Assembly: GCF_031191545.1 (NCBI RefSeq)
Contig: NZ_CP133472.1
Coordinates: forward strand, 1,116,001-1,180,000
DNA length: 64,000 bases
From: Schaalia odontolytica
GTDB lineage: Bacteria; Actinomycetota; Actinomycetes; Actinomycetales; Actinomycetaceae
Direction: 5' to 3'
Notes under the pieces: model-generated
What the model was told of the DNA's origin: nothing
What the model saw: the letters and a program-made list of their open reading frames with translations, nothing else
Databases searched by the model: none
Translations under genes and position numbers: made by a program
Shown here: in pieces, positions 1-9,773 of the stretch
How positions within the stretch are numbered: position 1 is the first letter of the stretch
Layout of the letters: every line of letters begins with the position of its first letter

Positions 1-509
1 GTGCCGGCGATCGCCTCGAACATGGGGCCGAGGCGCTCGTACGAGGCCGGGCTGCCGCCGGGCATGATGGAGGGACCCCACAGGGCACCCTCCTCGCCAC
101 CGGAGACGCCGGCGCCCACAAAGTGCAGGCCGCGCTCGGCTGCCCACTTCTCGCGGCGGATCGTGTCGGTAAACAGGGAGTTACCGCAGTCGACGATGAT
201 GTCGCCCTTGTCCATGAGAGCGGCGAGCTGTTCCATGACGGCGTCCGTCGCGGGACCAGCCTGGACCATGATGATGGCGACGCGGGGCGCCCGCAGGGAG
301 GCGACGAAGTCCTCCAGCGAGGACGAGGGAACGAAGGTCGCCTCGTCGCCGTGCTGAGCCATGAGCTTCTCGGTGCGAGCCGGGGTCCGATTGAAGACGG
401 CGGTCGCGTAGCCGTTACGTGCCAGGTTACGGGCCAGGTTCGCGCCCATGACACCCAGGCCGTACACGCCGATGTCGGCCGATGCCTTCTCGGGGGTAAA
501 CGTACTCAT
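1..509 (-). CDS. gnd: 6-phosphogluconate dehydrogenase, decarboxylating (N-terminal part)
   Basis: Oxidises 6-phosphogluconate to ribulose-5-phosphate with release of CO2 and production of NAD(P)H in the oxidative pentose phosphate pathway (cytosolic). The gene is read leftward from ATG at 509 and leaves the window after about 169 codons, so only the Rossmann domain is seen. The N-terminus has the dinucleotide-binding GLGVMGANLARN motif, followed by NRTP, DCGNSLFTDT and GVSGGEEGALWGPSIMPGG, which are hallmark 6PGDH segments. An AGGAGAGT ribosome-binding site lies a few bases before the ATG. Whether it is the NAD- or NADP-type cannot be judged from this part. Confidence 0.93.
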   Translation of the reverse strand, partial: MSTFTPEKASADIGVYGLGVMGANLARNLARNGYATAVFNRTPARTEKLMAQHGDEATFVPSSSLEDFVASLRAPRVAIIMVQAGPATDAVMEQLAALMDKGDIIVDCGNSLFTDTIRREKWAAERGLHFVGAGVSGGEEGALWGPSIMPGGSPASYERLGPMFEAIAG

Positions 510-616
510 GCGATAACTCTCCTAACGAATAGTTGAATTATTCCCAGAGTACGGCGGCATTACCGGGACCGCACCGTGCGCGGACGTGACGATTGTCGCC
601 CACAGGCGTCTCGGAC

Positions 617-2221
617 CTACTCCTGGGCCTCACGGGCGGCCTTCGCGGCGGCCTTGCGGGCCTTCTTTTCCGCGACCTTCGCCTCCCAGTGGGCCTGCTG
701 GGCCTGGTACTCCTGCGCCAGGGCGCGCACGTCGTCGGATGCCCACCACTCGAGAAGCGCCTGACGGGCGGCCTCCTCGCCCAGTGGTCCGCGCTCCATG
801 CGCAGCTCCAGCAGGTAGTCGCGGGCGATCTTGACGGCGCGCGAGGGGCGCAGACCCAGGATCTCCATGATCTGGTCGCCGTCGAGGTCGGGGCGGATCG
901 CGTCGAGCTCCTCCTGTTCGCTCAGGGCGGCGATCCGGTTTTCGAGGTCGTCGTATGCGGAGGACAGGAAGTTGGCCTTACGCCGGTTGCGGGTCGTGCA
1001 GTCGGCGCGCGTGAGGCGATGCAGGCGCTCGAGGAGCTCGCCCGCGTCGGCAACGTAGCGGCGTACCGCGGAGTCGGACCAGGCGGCCTCGCCGTAGCCG
1101 TGGAAGCGCAGGTGCAGCGCGACCAGGTTACTGACGGCCTCAATCGTCGCCTTATCGAAGTGCAGGGCCTTCATGCGCTTGCGCGTCATCTTCGCGCCCA
1201 CGATCTCGTGGTGGTGGAAGGACACGGTGCCGTTGGGTTCAAAGCGACGGGTCGCCGGCTTGCCGACGTCGTGCATAAGAGCCGCGAAACGCAGGATGAA
1301 GTCGGGGGCGGGGACCGGGCCGTCCGGTCCGGTCTCGAGGTCCATCGCCTGCTCGACGACGGTGAGAGTGTGCTCGTAGACGTCCTTGTGGCGCTTGTGC
1401 TCGTCGACGGTCGAGACGAGGCCGGCGACCTCGGGCAGGACGACCTCGGCAACGCCCGTGTGGACCATCAGCTCGATGCCGCGGCGCGGGTAGGGCGAGA
1501 TGATGAGGCGCTCGAGCTCGGCGCGGATGCGCTCGGCTGAGACGATCTCCAGGCGCGAGGCCATGGTCTCCATCGCGTTCATGACGTCCATGTCGACGTC
1601 GAGGCCAAGCTGGGCGGAGAAACGCGCGGCGCGCATGATGCGCAGCGGATCGTCGTCGAAAGACTGCTGGGCGGACACGGGGGTGCGCAGGTTGCCGTCA
1701 GCGAGGTCGGTGAGGCCACCGCACGGGTCGACGAGGACCATCTGCGGCAGGCGCATCGCCATTGCGTTGACCGTGAAGTCGCGGCGCGTCAGGTCGCCCT
1801 CGAGCGTGTCACCGAAGGTCACCTCGGGTTTGCGCGAGCCGATCTCGTACTCGTCGGTGCGGTAGGTCGTCACCTCGACGACCAGGTCGCCGCGGCGACC
1901 ACCGATTGTGCCGAACTCCTTGCCGATGTCCCAGGTGGCGTTACCCCACTGAGCAAGGAGTTCCTCGGTGTGCTCGGGGCGTGCGGAGGTCGTCATGTCG
2001 AAGTCGTGCGGAGTCACGCCCAGGAAGGCGTCGCGCACCGGTCCGCCGACGAGCGAGATCTCCTCCCCAGCCTGGTCAAAAATCGTGCCGAGTTCCATAA
2101 TTGCCGGCGGGAGCGCCGCGAAGGTCCTCGTGGCGTTCGCCATGAGGGTAGGAATGTCCGTCGTTCCGGCGTTTTGCGCGGTCACGGGGCCATTATTCGG
2201 GGAAGCTGACTGGGTACTCAT
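617..2221 (-). CDS. pcnA: CCA-adding tRNA nucleotidyltransferase with HD domain
   Basis: Class II nucleotidyltransferase of the poly(A) polymerase/CCA-adding family; it builds or repairs the 3' CCA end of tRNAs. The 534-residue product has the catalytic GGPVRD...DFDMTT motif near residues 58-78, RRDFTVNAMA near 150, the DDPLRIMRAARF template-like region near 190, and a C-terminal HD phosphohydrolase-type domain (HDVGKPATRRF near 316). I chose the ATG at 2221 (MSTQSASP); the frame stays open much further upstream but that stretch runs antisense through the next two genes. It diverges from the NUDIX gene with only 69 bases between them, the same arrangement as pcnA/mutT4 in Mycobacterium. The Lys/Ala-rich tail is ordinary. 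Confidence 0.92.
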   Translation of the reverse strand: MSTQSASPNNGPVTAQNAGTTDIPTLMANATRTFAALPPAIMELGTIFDQAGEEISLVGGPVRDAFLGVTPHDFDMTTSARPEHTEELLAQWGNATWDIGKEFGTIGGRRGDLVVEVTTYRTDEYEIGSRKPEVTFGDTLEGDLTRRDFTVNAMAMRLPQMVLVDPCGGLTDLADGNLRTPVSAQQSFDDDPLRIMRAARFSAQLGLDVDMDVMNAMETMASRLEIVSAERIRAELERLIISPYPRRGIELMVHTGVAEVVLPEVAGLVSTVDEHKRHKDVYEHTLTVVEQAMDLETGPDGPVPAPDFILRFAALMHDVGKPATRRFEPNGTVSFHHHEIVGAKMTRKRMKALHFDKATIEAVSNLVALHLRFHGYGEAAWSDSAVRRYVADAGELLERLHRLTRADCTTRNRRKANFLSSAYDDLENRIAALSEQEELDAIRPDLDGDQIMEILGLRPSRAVKIARDYLLELRMERGPLGEEAARQALLEWWASDDVRALAQEYQAQQAHWEAKVAEKKARKAAAKAAREAQE

Positions 2222-2278
2222 CGCCCCTAAGCATGCCAGGAAAGAGCCCTGGCCGACTACCGGGGGCCGCGCACCGGC

Positions 2279-2284
2279 TAAAGT
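2279..2284 (+). promoter_or_regulatory. Candidate -10 box giving a leaderless NUDIX transcript
   Basis: TAAAGT sits six bases before the ATG at 2291, so transcription would begin at or next to the start codon. No Shine-Dalgarno sequence is visible before the ATG. I cannot see a convincing -35 box. Confidence 0.4.
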
Positions 2285-2290
2285 GGAGTC

Positions 2291-2824
2291 ATGCCTGCAC
2301 GTCCAGTTGACCGCCGAGGCGGGGTGCCCAGACCCCCGCGTCGGTCCGCTTCTGTACGCGCTGGCCGCTCTCACCTGCCGATTTCCGCGGAAACCAGCGC
2401 GGGCGGCATCGTGGTCGATGTGCGTGACGGAATTCCCTATGCGGCATTGATCGCGCGGCGCAATCGAGCGGGCCGCATCGAATGGTGTCTGCCCAAGGGG
2501 CACCTCGAAGGTTCCGAGACCCCCCAGCAGGCAGCGCTGCGTGAGGTGGCCGAGGAAACCGGCATCCAAGGACGCATCATCCGCCACCTCGCGTCGATCG
2601 ACTACTGGTTCTCCGGCAACGACCGCCGTGTCCACAAGGTCGTTCACCACTACCTGATGGGCTACGAGTCCGGCACGATCACCGTCGAGCAGGATCCGGA
2701 CCATGAGGCCGAGGAGGCCGCGTGGGTGCCGCTGCGCGACGTGTCGCGTCAGCTTGCCTACCCCAACGAGCGTCGTATCGTGCGCATCGCCCTGGACCTG
2801 CTGTATCGGGGTAGCCGTGACTAG
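2291..2824 (+). CDS. NUDIX hydrolase (MutT4-like)
   Basis: A 177-residue NUDIX pyrophosphohydrolase. The Nudix box is complete at residues 70-92 (G-x5-E-x7-REVAEETGI), with the two metal-binding Glu pairs intact. The family hydrolyses nucleoside diphosphates linked to another moiety; the substrate cannot be read from sequence. Its place between pcnA and the DUF6049/MurJ genes matches Mycobacterium mutT4. The first 30 residues are Arg/Pro-rich and may be disordered, or a later start may be used, though no better start is apparent. The stop codon overlaps the next gene by eight bases, implying translational coupling. Confidence 0.88.
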   Translation: MPARPVDRRGGVPRPPRRSASVRAGRSHLPISAETSAGGIVVDVRDGIPYAALIARRNRAGRIEWCLPKGHLEGSETPQQAALREVAEETGIQGRIIRHLASIDYWFSGNDRRVHKVVHHYLMGYESGTITVEQDPDHEAEEAAWVPLRDVSRQLAYPNERRIVRIALDLLYRGSRD

Positions 2825-5270
2825 GCGCGCCGTGAGGGTAGCCGCCCTATGCGCGGCGATGGCTCTTCCCTTCGGCCTCGGTCTGAACGAGGCCGGGGCC
2901 ACCCCGCTGCCCGCCGTCACCTCGCAGTCCGACGCCTCGCGCCCCGCAGTCATGGGGACAGCTAGCGAGGAATCCGGGCTCACCATCTCGATCAACTCGC
3001 TGTCACCGCGCATTATCACCAGCGAGAACGAAGTGGTTGTTTCCGGCACCGTCCGCAACGATTCTCCCACAACGCTCGCGAACATTTCCCTCGAGGTGTT
3101 CGTCGGCAACGAGACGCCGATCTCGGTAGCCGCACTGACGACGGCGCTGTCCGAGGACGAACCCGATGCCACGCACACCGCGACCTCCGCGCTCACCGAT
3201 GTCATCCGCGGCGCAACGGTTTCCTTTGAAATCCGTATCCCCACCTCTGCCCTTCCCCTGACAGACGCGACCGAGTGGGGTCCGCGCGTCATCACCGTGG
3301 CCGCCAACTCCGGGGAGTACTCCGGCAAGGACCGGTCCATCCTCGTGTGGGACTCCGGTGCCCAGGTCTCAGCCTCGCGCGTGAGTGCCGTGGTTCCCTG
3401 GACCTCGCCGAGCGCCACCCAGGACCAGGCCGAACGATCCGCAGTCCTGAACCTGGCCTCCAACTCCGGCGTGACTCTCGCCATCGACCCGCTGCTCATC
3501 CCGCGCGGACCGCAGCCAACAGCGTCGCCGAGTCCCTCGCCCGATTCCGACGACTCCGACGCCGAATCCGGACAATCCAATCAGTCCGACGCCGAATCCG
3601 GGCAGTCCGGCGCACCCACCGCCGCTCCGAGCGCGTCCTCCTCCCCCACCCCGACTCCCGCGCCCACGGCAACAGATCCCGCTCAGCGATCGCGCGACCT
3701 GCAGTCGGAGGCCTTCGTGTCTGCCCTCATGGGAACCGCGAACGAAATCATCGCCCTACCCGACGGTGACGCCGACCTCGGTGCCCTCGCTCTGTCGGGC
3801 AACGCGAGCTTCTGGGCGCGCGCCTCCAACTCCATCGCGGGCTTCCCGTCGTCCCTGCGCGAGGCCGGATGGGTGGCCCCCGCGCCCTCGACGGGGTCGC
3901 CGAGCCCCTCGCCCTCGGCGAGCGCCACCGAAACCCCCAGCCCCAGCCCGACCGCGAGCGCCGCCGGACAGAGCGCCGCCGGACAGAGCGCCACCACGAC
4001 GACCTCGCCCGACACAGGCCCCACTATCCTGCGCAACGTCGCGTGGCCAGCCGACACGACCTTCGGCACGGCGTTCCTATCGAACTACGCGTCGCCCGAC
4101 CAGATCGCGATCGCCCCATCCTCGGCGCTCACCCCCGCCGAAGAGGTCACGTTCACCTCCTACGCGCGAGTGAACATCGACACCTCGACGGGCGAGACGG
4201 CAACAGATGGAACCGGGGCACGAACGCTCGCGCAGCAGGCCGACCTCGCCTCGATCCTGTCGTGGAACGCCTCCGGCGGCGACGAGCTCGATGCCGAGCA
4301 GACCCTGACCGCGATCACGGCGATCATCGCGCGGGAACGCCCCTCGTCATCGCGCACGGTCTTCGCGGCGGCCGCGCGTGGCACGGCCGTCAACGAGTCA
4401 CTCACCAAGCGCATTAATGCCCTGTTCTCTCCGCGTTGGGTCTCCGCGCTGTCCTTCACGGAGATGTCCACCAGCGAGCCGACCGACGTCGACCGGCAGA
4501 CCGTCGGAGCGGGCACGCTCGACGCCGACATCTCTTCCGCGATCACAGCCATGGCCTCGTCCCTGACCATGCTCGAGCCCCTGGCCAACGCGACCGACGA
4601 TCCCGATGCCGTGTACGACTCGGTCACGCCACAGATTCTGCCCGCCCTGTCTGCCCAGCTGACCCCGTCCGAGCAGCTCGACTCGGCGACGGCGATGACC
4701 TCCCAGGTCACGGGCATGCTCTCAGCCGTGACCGTCGAGCCCTCCTCGGCCGTCAACCTCATCAACAAGTCCGCGAACTTCCCCGTCCTCGTGCGTAATA
4801 ACCTGCCCTGGCCGGTGCGCGTCGGCGTCACCCTCGTGCCCGACGACCCGCGACTGCGCGCCACCCCGGCGCTCGACCAAACTCTGGCCGCGCAGGGTGC
4901 CACGACCATCGAGGTCCCAGTCGGCGCGATCGGCAGTGGCGACATCGAGGTGACGTACAAGGTGACGACCCCGGACGGCACAGTCCTCGACGACTCCCGT
5001 ACCGTGACCGTGCGCATGCGCGCCGGGTGGGAGGATGCAATCACAGCGGTCATCGCTTCCCTCTTCGGCCTACTCTTCCTGGTCGGCATCATGCGTTCGC
5101 TGCGCAAGAGGGGTACCCCCAAAGCGCTGGCGTCCTCCGAGGGATCCGCGCGGGCGACGACGCAGGCGGACTCTGGGGCCGGCCCCGGCACCGATGGCAC
5201 CGACGAGGCATCGGCCCCGGCGAACGACAACACCGAAACAGAGACGGCAACGACGAAGGAGACTCCATGA
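2817..5270 (+). CDS. DUF6049 family secreted, membrane-anchored protein
   Basis: Orthologue by position of Mycobacterium Rv3909. I place the start at GTG 2817, overlapping the NUDIX stop; this gives a signal peptide (TRR, hydrophobic core, cleavage after NEAGA) and an 817-residue product. The body is a large extracellular region interrupted by two Ser/Pro/Thr-rich linkers (about residues 235-285 and 355-405). Near the C-terminus there is one membrane helix (AVIASLFGLLFLVGIM) and a short cytosolic tail with RKRG. It overlaps murJ by ATGA, so the NUDIX-DUF6049-MurJ genes form one operon. The family is conserved next to MurJ and probably helps in cell-envelope assembly; its precise role is not known. 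An alternative GTG start is at 2832. Confidence 0.82.
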   Translation: MTRRAVRVAALCAAMALPFGLGLNEAGATPLPAVTSQSDASRPAVMGTASEESGLTISINSLSPRIITSENEVVVSGTVRNDSPTTLANISLEVFVGNETPISVAALTTALSEDEPDATHTATSALTDVIRGATVSFEIRIPTSALPLTDATEWGPRVITVAANSGEYSGKDRSILVWDSGAQVSASRVSAVVPWTSPSATQDQAERSAVLNLASNSGVTLAIDPLLIPRGPQPTASPSPSPDSDDSDAESGQSNQSDAESGQSGAPTAAPSASSSPTPTPAPTATDPAQRSRDLQSEAFVSALMGTANEIIALPDGDADLGALALSGNASFWARASNSIAGFPSSLREAGWVAPAPSTGSPSPSPSASATETPSPSPTASAAGQSAAGQSATTTTSPDTGPTILRNVAWPADTTFGTAFLSNYASPDQIAIAPSSALTPAEEVTFTSYARVNIDTSTGETATDGTGARTLAQQADLASILSWNASGGDELDAEQTLTAITAIIARERPSSSRTVFAAAARGTAVNESLTKRINALFSPRWVSALSFTEMSTSEPTDVDRQTVGAGTLDADISSAITAMASSLTMLEPLANATDDPDAVYDSVTPQILPALSAQLTPSEQLDSATAMTSQVTGMLSAVTVEPSSAVNLINKSANFPVLVRNNLPWPVRVGVTLVPDDPRLRATPALDQTLAAQGATTIEVPVGAIGSGDIEVTYKVTTPDGTVLDDSRTVTVRMRAGWEDAITAVIASLFGLLFLVGIMRSLRKRGTPKALASSEGSARATTQADSGAGPGTDGTDEASAPANDNTETETATTKETP

Positions 5271-8200
5271 GCTCGAACACGCCTCGCCGATCGATCCTGA
5301 GGGCATCGGCGCTCATGGCGTCGGGCACCATGGTGTCGCGCATCCTGGGCTTCATCCGGAACGCGATGCTCATCGCCGCGGTCGGCGCGACCGCCGGCGG
5401 CGTGGGCGCGGCCTTCCAGACGGCGAACACACTGCCCAACACCGTGTTCAACCTGCTGGCCTCGGGCATCTTTGACGCGGTCCTCGTCCCGCAGATCGTG
5501 GGCGCGATCAAGCGCCGCCACGACGGTGACACCTACGTCAACCGCCTGCTGACTCTCGCGGGGACGCTCCTCTTCCTCGTTACCTTCGCGACGATGGTGC
5601 TAGCTCCCGTACTCGTCATGATCACGGCCGCCGGCTACACCGATGACATTCGCAACCTCGCGATCCTCTTCGCGCTGCTATGCCTGCCGCAGCTCTTCTT
5701 CTACGGGCTCTACAACCTGCTGGGCGAGCTCCTCAACGCCCGCGAGATCTTCGGGCCCTACATGTGGGCACCGGTCATCAACAACGTCGTGGGCATCGCG
5801 GGCCTCGGCGCATTCCTCGCAATCTGGGGCGGTGCACCCGACGGTGGCATCCCCGCGGGCGATCTGACCCATGCGCAGTTCTGGGTCCTCGCCGGATCGG
5901 CGACCCTGGGCGTCATCTGCCAGGCGCTGTGCCTGCTGTGGCCGATGCGCAGGGCGGGTGTGTCCTTCAAGCCTGACTTCCACTTCCGCGGCACCTCCTT
6001 CGGGTCGATGCCCCGCGTCGCAGGATGGACGTTTGCGACCCTCGGTGTTTCCCAGGTCGGTGTCCTGTCGACCAACAACCTGGCCGCCATGGCCGACGGC
6101 TTTATCGGCCATGGCGGCGCACAGGGCGGCGTCGTTGGCATTCTGGCCTACTCGACGGCCTTCATGATCTTCATGGTGCCCCAGTCGCTCATCACCGTGT
6201 CTCTGACGACAGCGATCTTCACCCGCATGGCAGGTGCCGTTGCCGACGGCGATGACAGGGCGGTGGCCGACAGCTACCACCTGGGCGTGCGTACGATCAC
6301 CTCGCTGACCCTCGTTGCGGCGGCCATGCTGATGGCCGGCTCCGTCCCGATGATGGAGATCGCTATGGCCGCGAAGGGCGGAGATCCCGCAGCCGTCACC
6401 GGCTATGCCCTCGTCCTCACCTCTCTGATGCCCGGCGTCGCGTCGACCGGCATGGTCCTCATGAGCCAGCGCGTCTTCTTCGCCTACGAAAACGTCAAGC
6501 CCGTGTTCCTCATGGGTATTGGCCCCACGATCATCCAGGTTATTCTCGGCTGGTCGCTGTACGCCGTGACCGGTGCACGCTGGTGGGTGGTCGCTGCCGC
6601 CCTCGGTGAAACAGCCTGCCGCCTCACGCAGGGCGTGATCGCCATCGTCTGGGTCTCGCGCGAGAATAGCTTCGTTGACCGCGCTGGACTCCTGCGCTCC
6701 TACGTCGCCTACCTGGGCGCAGCGATCATCGCTGGCTTCGTCGGATTCGGTGTCCTGTGGCTCGTGGGCATTCACACGGACATCTCCTCGACACTGGGAC
6801 GCATGCTGCTGGCGGGCGTCAAGCTCTCCGTCGTCTCTGCGGTGACCGGCCTCGCCTACCTCGTCGTTTTGCGTGTCGCTGCCCCCCGCGAGTCCGAGGT
6901 AATGATGCGCCCGCTGCTGACGCGCCTGCGCGTGCCAGCCCCTGTGGTGAACATCCTGGCAGCGTCTTCCACCCCGACAGCTGAACCAACTGCGATAATG
7001 GCGGGACACACACCCGACGAGACGGAGGAACCGATGGCTCCCACGCCCGAACGTACCGGCGACGAGAAGAAACTGCCGTCGTTCGACGAGGTGATCTCTG
7101 CCTCGCCGATTCCCGCTCCCCCGGTGTCACCCGCCTCGTCGAGCGACGAATCGGTCGATGTTCCACCGATTCCACTGCCCGACGTTGATCCCATTCCCGC
7201 GCCCGACGCCGATCCGATCCCCGCGCCCGACGCCGAGCCCATTCCCGCACCCGATGAGGACCCCATTCCCGCACCCGACAACGCTCCGATGGCCCAGTCC
7301 CTCGCGGCACTGGGCGTCGAGCCCGTCACCGGTGCCATGGACAGCGCCGAGGTTTCGTCCTCTCCCTTCCCGCTGGCTCCCCCGCCGCCCGCTCCCGCGG
7401 CCAGCGGCTACGAGCGTGACGGCGAGGTGAACCCCGCGAACTACCCGCACCCCGAACCCCTCGCTGACGCGCCCGTGACGCACCAGATTCCCCGCGTGCA
7501 GCCGGTAGTCGAGTCGGCCATCCCCGCCCCTCCCGTCGAGGATCCAACCGAGGTCATGGACTCCGTTCCCCCGATCCCCGCGCCGCCTGCTCAGGGCGCC
7601 CCGGCCTCGCCCACGGAGGAACAAACCAAGCCCCAGCGCTCCGACAAGCTGATCGACCCCACGCGACCCGCTCTCATTTTCGGCGTCGTGCTGTTTCTCT
7701 TTGGCGCGATCTGGGGTCCGTGGATGGCGACACGACCTGTCACCGATCTGGATCTCGGCCAGTCCCTGCGTAACGGCGTGGCTGCCCAGGAGTCCGGCGA
7801 GGAGCCCGCACCCGGGCTCACGACGACCCCTCCCCCGACGGAATCCGTGACGCCCACGATCTCCTCTGTCCAGGTCCTGTCCTGGAACAACGACGACGGC
7901 GACCACCCGGATCGCGCGATCAACATGATCGACTCGAACCCGTCGACGTCCTGGTCCTCGCGCTGGTTCGACAACAACCAGTTCCGCGACGAGACCTCCG
8001 TGACGATCGTCGTCAAGCTGCAGGCGAAGGCCACCGTCTCGTCGGTGACGCTCAACATGGACCCGGCGACATCGGGCGGCGAACTCGTCGTGCGCAACGT
8101 CACGGACCCCGCAAACCCGCGCGGTGGAACAGAGCTGATGATTTCTACGTTGTCTCCGACGACCACGATTCAGCTCCCGACCCCTGTCGAAACCGACTCA

Positions 8201-8281
8201 ATTGCGCTGCAGTTCCGTTCGATGCCCAAGGGCCAGGATGGCCGCAACTGGGTCTGGATCTCCGAACTAACCGTTCAGTAA
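5267..8281 (+). CDS. murJ: Lipid II flippase MurJ fused to an exported C-terminal domain
   Basis: MurJ/MviN moves lipid II across the cytoplasmic membrane. The ATG at 5267 overlaps the previous stop (ATGA). About 540 residues form the multi-helix MOP-superfamily flippase (typical start SGTMVSRILGFIRN; LPNTVFNLLASG). A long Pro/Asp-rich linker follows, including DPIPAPD-type units at about residues 641-672. There is then one more membrane helix near residue 805 and an extracellular beta-rich domain (about 870-1004; SNPSTSWSS...WVWISELTVQ) like discoidin/galactose-binding folds. In Mycobacterium MviN a pseudokinase lies between flippase and exported domain; I see no kinase motifs here, only the linker. 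Total length is 1004 residues. Confidence 0.93.
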   Translation: MSSNTPRRSILRASALMASGTMVSRILGFIRNAMLIAAVGATAGGVGAAFQTANTLPNTVFNLLASGIFDAVLVPQIVGAIKRRHDGDTYVNRLLTLAGTLLFLVTFATMVLAPVLVMITAAGYTDDIRNLAILFALLCLPQLFFYGLYNLLGELLNAREIFGPYMWAPVINNVVGIAGLGAFLAIWGGAPDGGIPAGDLTHAQFWVLAGSATLGVICQALCLLWPMRRAGVSFKPDFHFRGTSFGSMPRVAGWTFATLGVSQVGVLSTNNLAAMADGFIGHGGAQGGVVGILAYSTAFMIFMVPQSLITVSLTTAIFTRMAGAVADGDDRAVADSYHLGVRTITSLTLVAAAMLMAGSVPMMEIAMAAKGGDPAAVTGYALVLTSLMPGVASTGMVLMSQRVFFAYENVKPVFLMGIGPTIIQVILGWSLYAVTGARWWVVAAALGETACRLTQGVIAIVWVSRENSFVDRAGLLRSYVAYLGAAIIAGFVGFGVLWLVGIHTDISSTLGRMLLAGVKLSVVSAVTGLAYLVVLRVAAPRESEVMMRPLLTRLRVPAPVVNILAASSTPTAEPTAIMAGHTPDETEEPMAPTPERTGDEKKLPSFDEVISASPIPAPPVSPASSSDESVDVPPIPLPDVDPIPAPDADPIPAPDAEPIPAPDEDPIPAPDNAPMAQSLAALGVEPVTGAMDSAEVSSSPFPLAPPPPAPAASGYERDGEVNPANYPHPEPLADAPVTHQIPRVQPVVESAIPAPPVEDPTEVMDSVPPIPAPPAQGAPASPTEEQTKPQRSDKLIDPTRPALIFGVVLFLFGAIWGPWMATRPVTDLDLGQSLRNGVAAQESGEEPAPGLTTTPPPTESVTPTISSVQVLSWNNDDGDHPDRAINMIDSNPSTSWSSRWFDNNQFRDETSVTIVVKLQAKATVSSVTLNMDPATSGGELVVRNVTDPANPRGGTELMISTLSPTTTIQLPTPVETDSIALQFRSMPKGQDGRNWVWISELTVQ

Positions 8282-8299
8282 CCCCTAAGGAGGGTACGC

Positions 8300-9337
8300 A
8301 TGTCTTTCGTGACGATTCCCGGCCTTGTCACGGCCGATAACACCGATTCAACTCCCGAGGCCGTCGAGGTCCAGATCCCGTCGACCGAGGTCCCGGAAGG
8401 CACCACCATTCACGACGTCGTCATCGTCGGTTCGGGTCCGGCCGGCTACACGGCCGCGGTGTACACGGCCCGCGCCGGGCTCGCCCCCATCGTGCTCGCC
8501 GGCCAGCTGGCTGCGGGGGGCGCGCTCATGAACACGACCGAGGTCGAGAACTTCCCGGGATTCCCCGAAGGAATTCAGGGCCCCGAGCTCATGGACAACA
8601 TGCGTGAGCAGGCCGAGAAGTTCGGCGCGGACGTTCGCTACGAGGACGTCGTCGCCGTCAACTTCGGGGGTGACGTGAAGGCAGTGGCGACCGAAGACGA
8701 GGTCTTCTACGCGCGCGCCGTCATCCTGGCGACCGGCTCGGAGTACCGTCACATGAACGTCCCCGGCGAGGATGAGTTCTCCGGCCGCGGTGTTTCCTAC
8801 TGCGCGACCTGCGACGGCTTCTTCTTCAAGGATCGTCGCCTGGCCGTCATCGGCGGCGGCGACTCCGCGATGGAGGAAGCCACGTTCCTCACGAACTTCG
8901 CGTCCGAGGTTGTCGTCGTGCACCGTCGCGACGCCTTGCGCGCCTCGCGCGTCATGGCCGAACGCGCCCTCAACAACCCAAAGATTTCCTTCGAGTGGAA
9001 CGCGACCGTCGACGAGGTCCTGGGCGACGAGGCCGTGACCGGTCTGCGCCTGGCCTCCACGGTCGACGACTCGACCCGCGAGATCGCCGTGGACGGTGTG
9101 TTCGTCGCGATCGGCCACCTGCCCCGCACGGGCTTCCTGCGCGGCCAGGTCGCCCTCGACGAGGCCGGCTACATCACGGTCAACGAGCCGTCAACGCGCA
9201 CCTCCGTCGCCGGCGTGTTTGCCTGTGGTGACGCCGTGGATCACACGTACCGCCAGGCCATCACAGCCGCCGGTTCGGGCTGCCGCGCCGCACTGGACGC
9301 GGAGCGCTGGCTGGCCTCCCTGGGCGATCACGCGTGA
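8300..9337 (+). CDS. trxB: Thioredoxin reductase
   Basis: FAD/NADPH-dependent disulfide reductase that reduces thioredoxin. The 345-residue protein has the FAD-binding [14 protein letters not shown] motif at residues 40-53, the redox-active CATC at 168-171 followed by DG, the NADPH-binding [10 protein letters not shown], and the C-terminal ACGDAVD FAD motif. It carries about 35 extra N-terminal residues compared with usual TrxB. AAGGAGG precedes the ATG by several bases. In Mycobacterium trxB is followed by trxC; here no thioredoxin gene follows, so the partner must lie elsewhere. It overlaps the next gene by GTGA. Confidence 0.95.
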   Translation: MSFVTIPGLVTADNTDSTPEAVEVQIPSTEVPEGTTIHDVVIVGSGPAGYTAAVYTARAGLAPIVLAGQLAAGGALMNTTEVENFPGFPEGIQGPELMDNMREQAEKFGADVRYEDVVAVNFGGDVKAVATEDEVFYARAVILATGSEYRHMNVPGEDEFSGRGVSYCATCDGFFFKDRRLAVIGGGDSAMEEATFLTNFASEVVVVHRRDALRASRVMAERALNNPKISFEWNATVDEVLGDEAVTGLRLASTVDDSTREIAVDGVFVAIGHLPRTGFLRGQVALDEAGYITVNEPSTRTSVAGVFACGDAVDHTYRQAITAAGSGCRAALDAERWLASLGDHA

Positions 9338-9765
9338 CCTCTTCCCTCTCTGCCGCCGGCGCGTCCGGTGCCGGTGTGCCCCGGCCTCGTACCTGCCCGT
9401 GTGGGTCGGGCGCGATGCTGGCCCAGTGCTGCGGGCGCTACCTGGACGGCGAGGCCGCTCCGACCGCCGAGGCGCTCATGCGGTCGCGCTACACGGCCTT
9501 CGCGCTGCGCGACGAGGACTATCTATTCCGCACCTGGCACCCGCGCACACGCCCCGCTCCCCCATACTGGGTGGAGGGGACGCGGTGGACAGGTCTGGAG
9601 ATTCTCGAGGCCGAGGCCGGGGGTCCCTCCGACGAGGAGGGCACCGTGACGTTCGTGGCCTCGTGGCGTGACGCGGTGACCGGTGAAACCGGGCAGATGC
9701 GCGAACGTTCGCGCTTTTCGCGCCGAGCGGGGCGCTGGGTGTACGAGTACGGCGCAAACGACTGA
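9334..9765 (+). CDS. YchJ/UPF0225 family protein with SEC-C type zinc motif
   Basis: A 143-residue protein with an N-terminal Cys-rich SEC-C-like motif (CPCGSG...CC near residues 22-33) and the YchJ core ([29 protein letters not shown]). YchJ proteins are small NTF2-like proteins of unknown activity, thought to bind zinc through the Cys cluster. The GTG start overlaps the trxB stop, so it is translationally coupled to trxB. The first 17 residues are a low-complexity Ser/Ala lead. Confidence 0.85.
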   Translation: MTSSLSAAGASGAGVPRPRTCPCGSGAMLAQCCGRYLDGEAAPTAEALMRSRYTAFALRDEDYLFRTWHPRTRPAPPYWVEGTRWTGLEILEAEAGGPSDEEGTVTFVASWRDAVTGETGQMRERSRFSRRAGRWVYEYGAND

Positions 9766-9773
9766 CACTACGG

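Noticed and set aside
2222-3580. Upstream extension of the pcnA frame by 453 codons
   Set aside because: It runs antisense through the NUDIX and DUF6049 genes; the conserved family start is at 2221.
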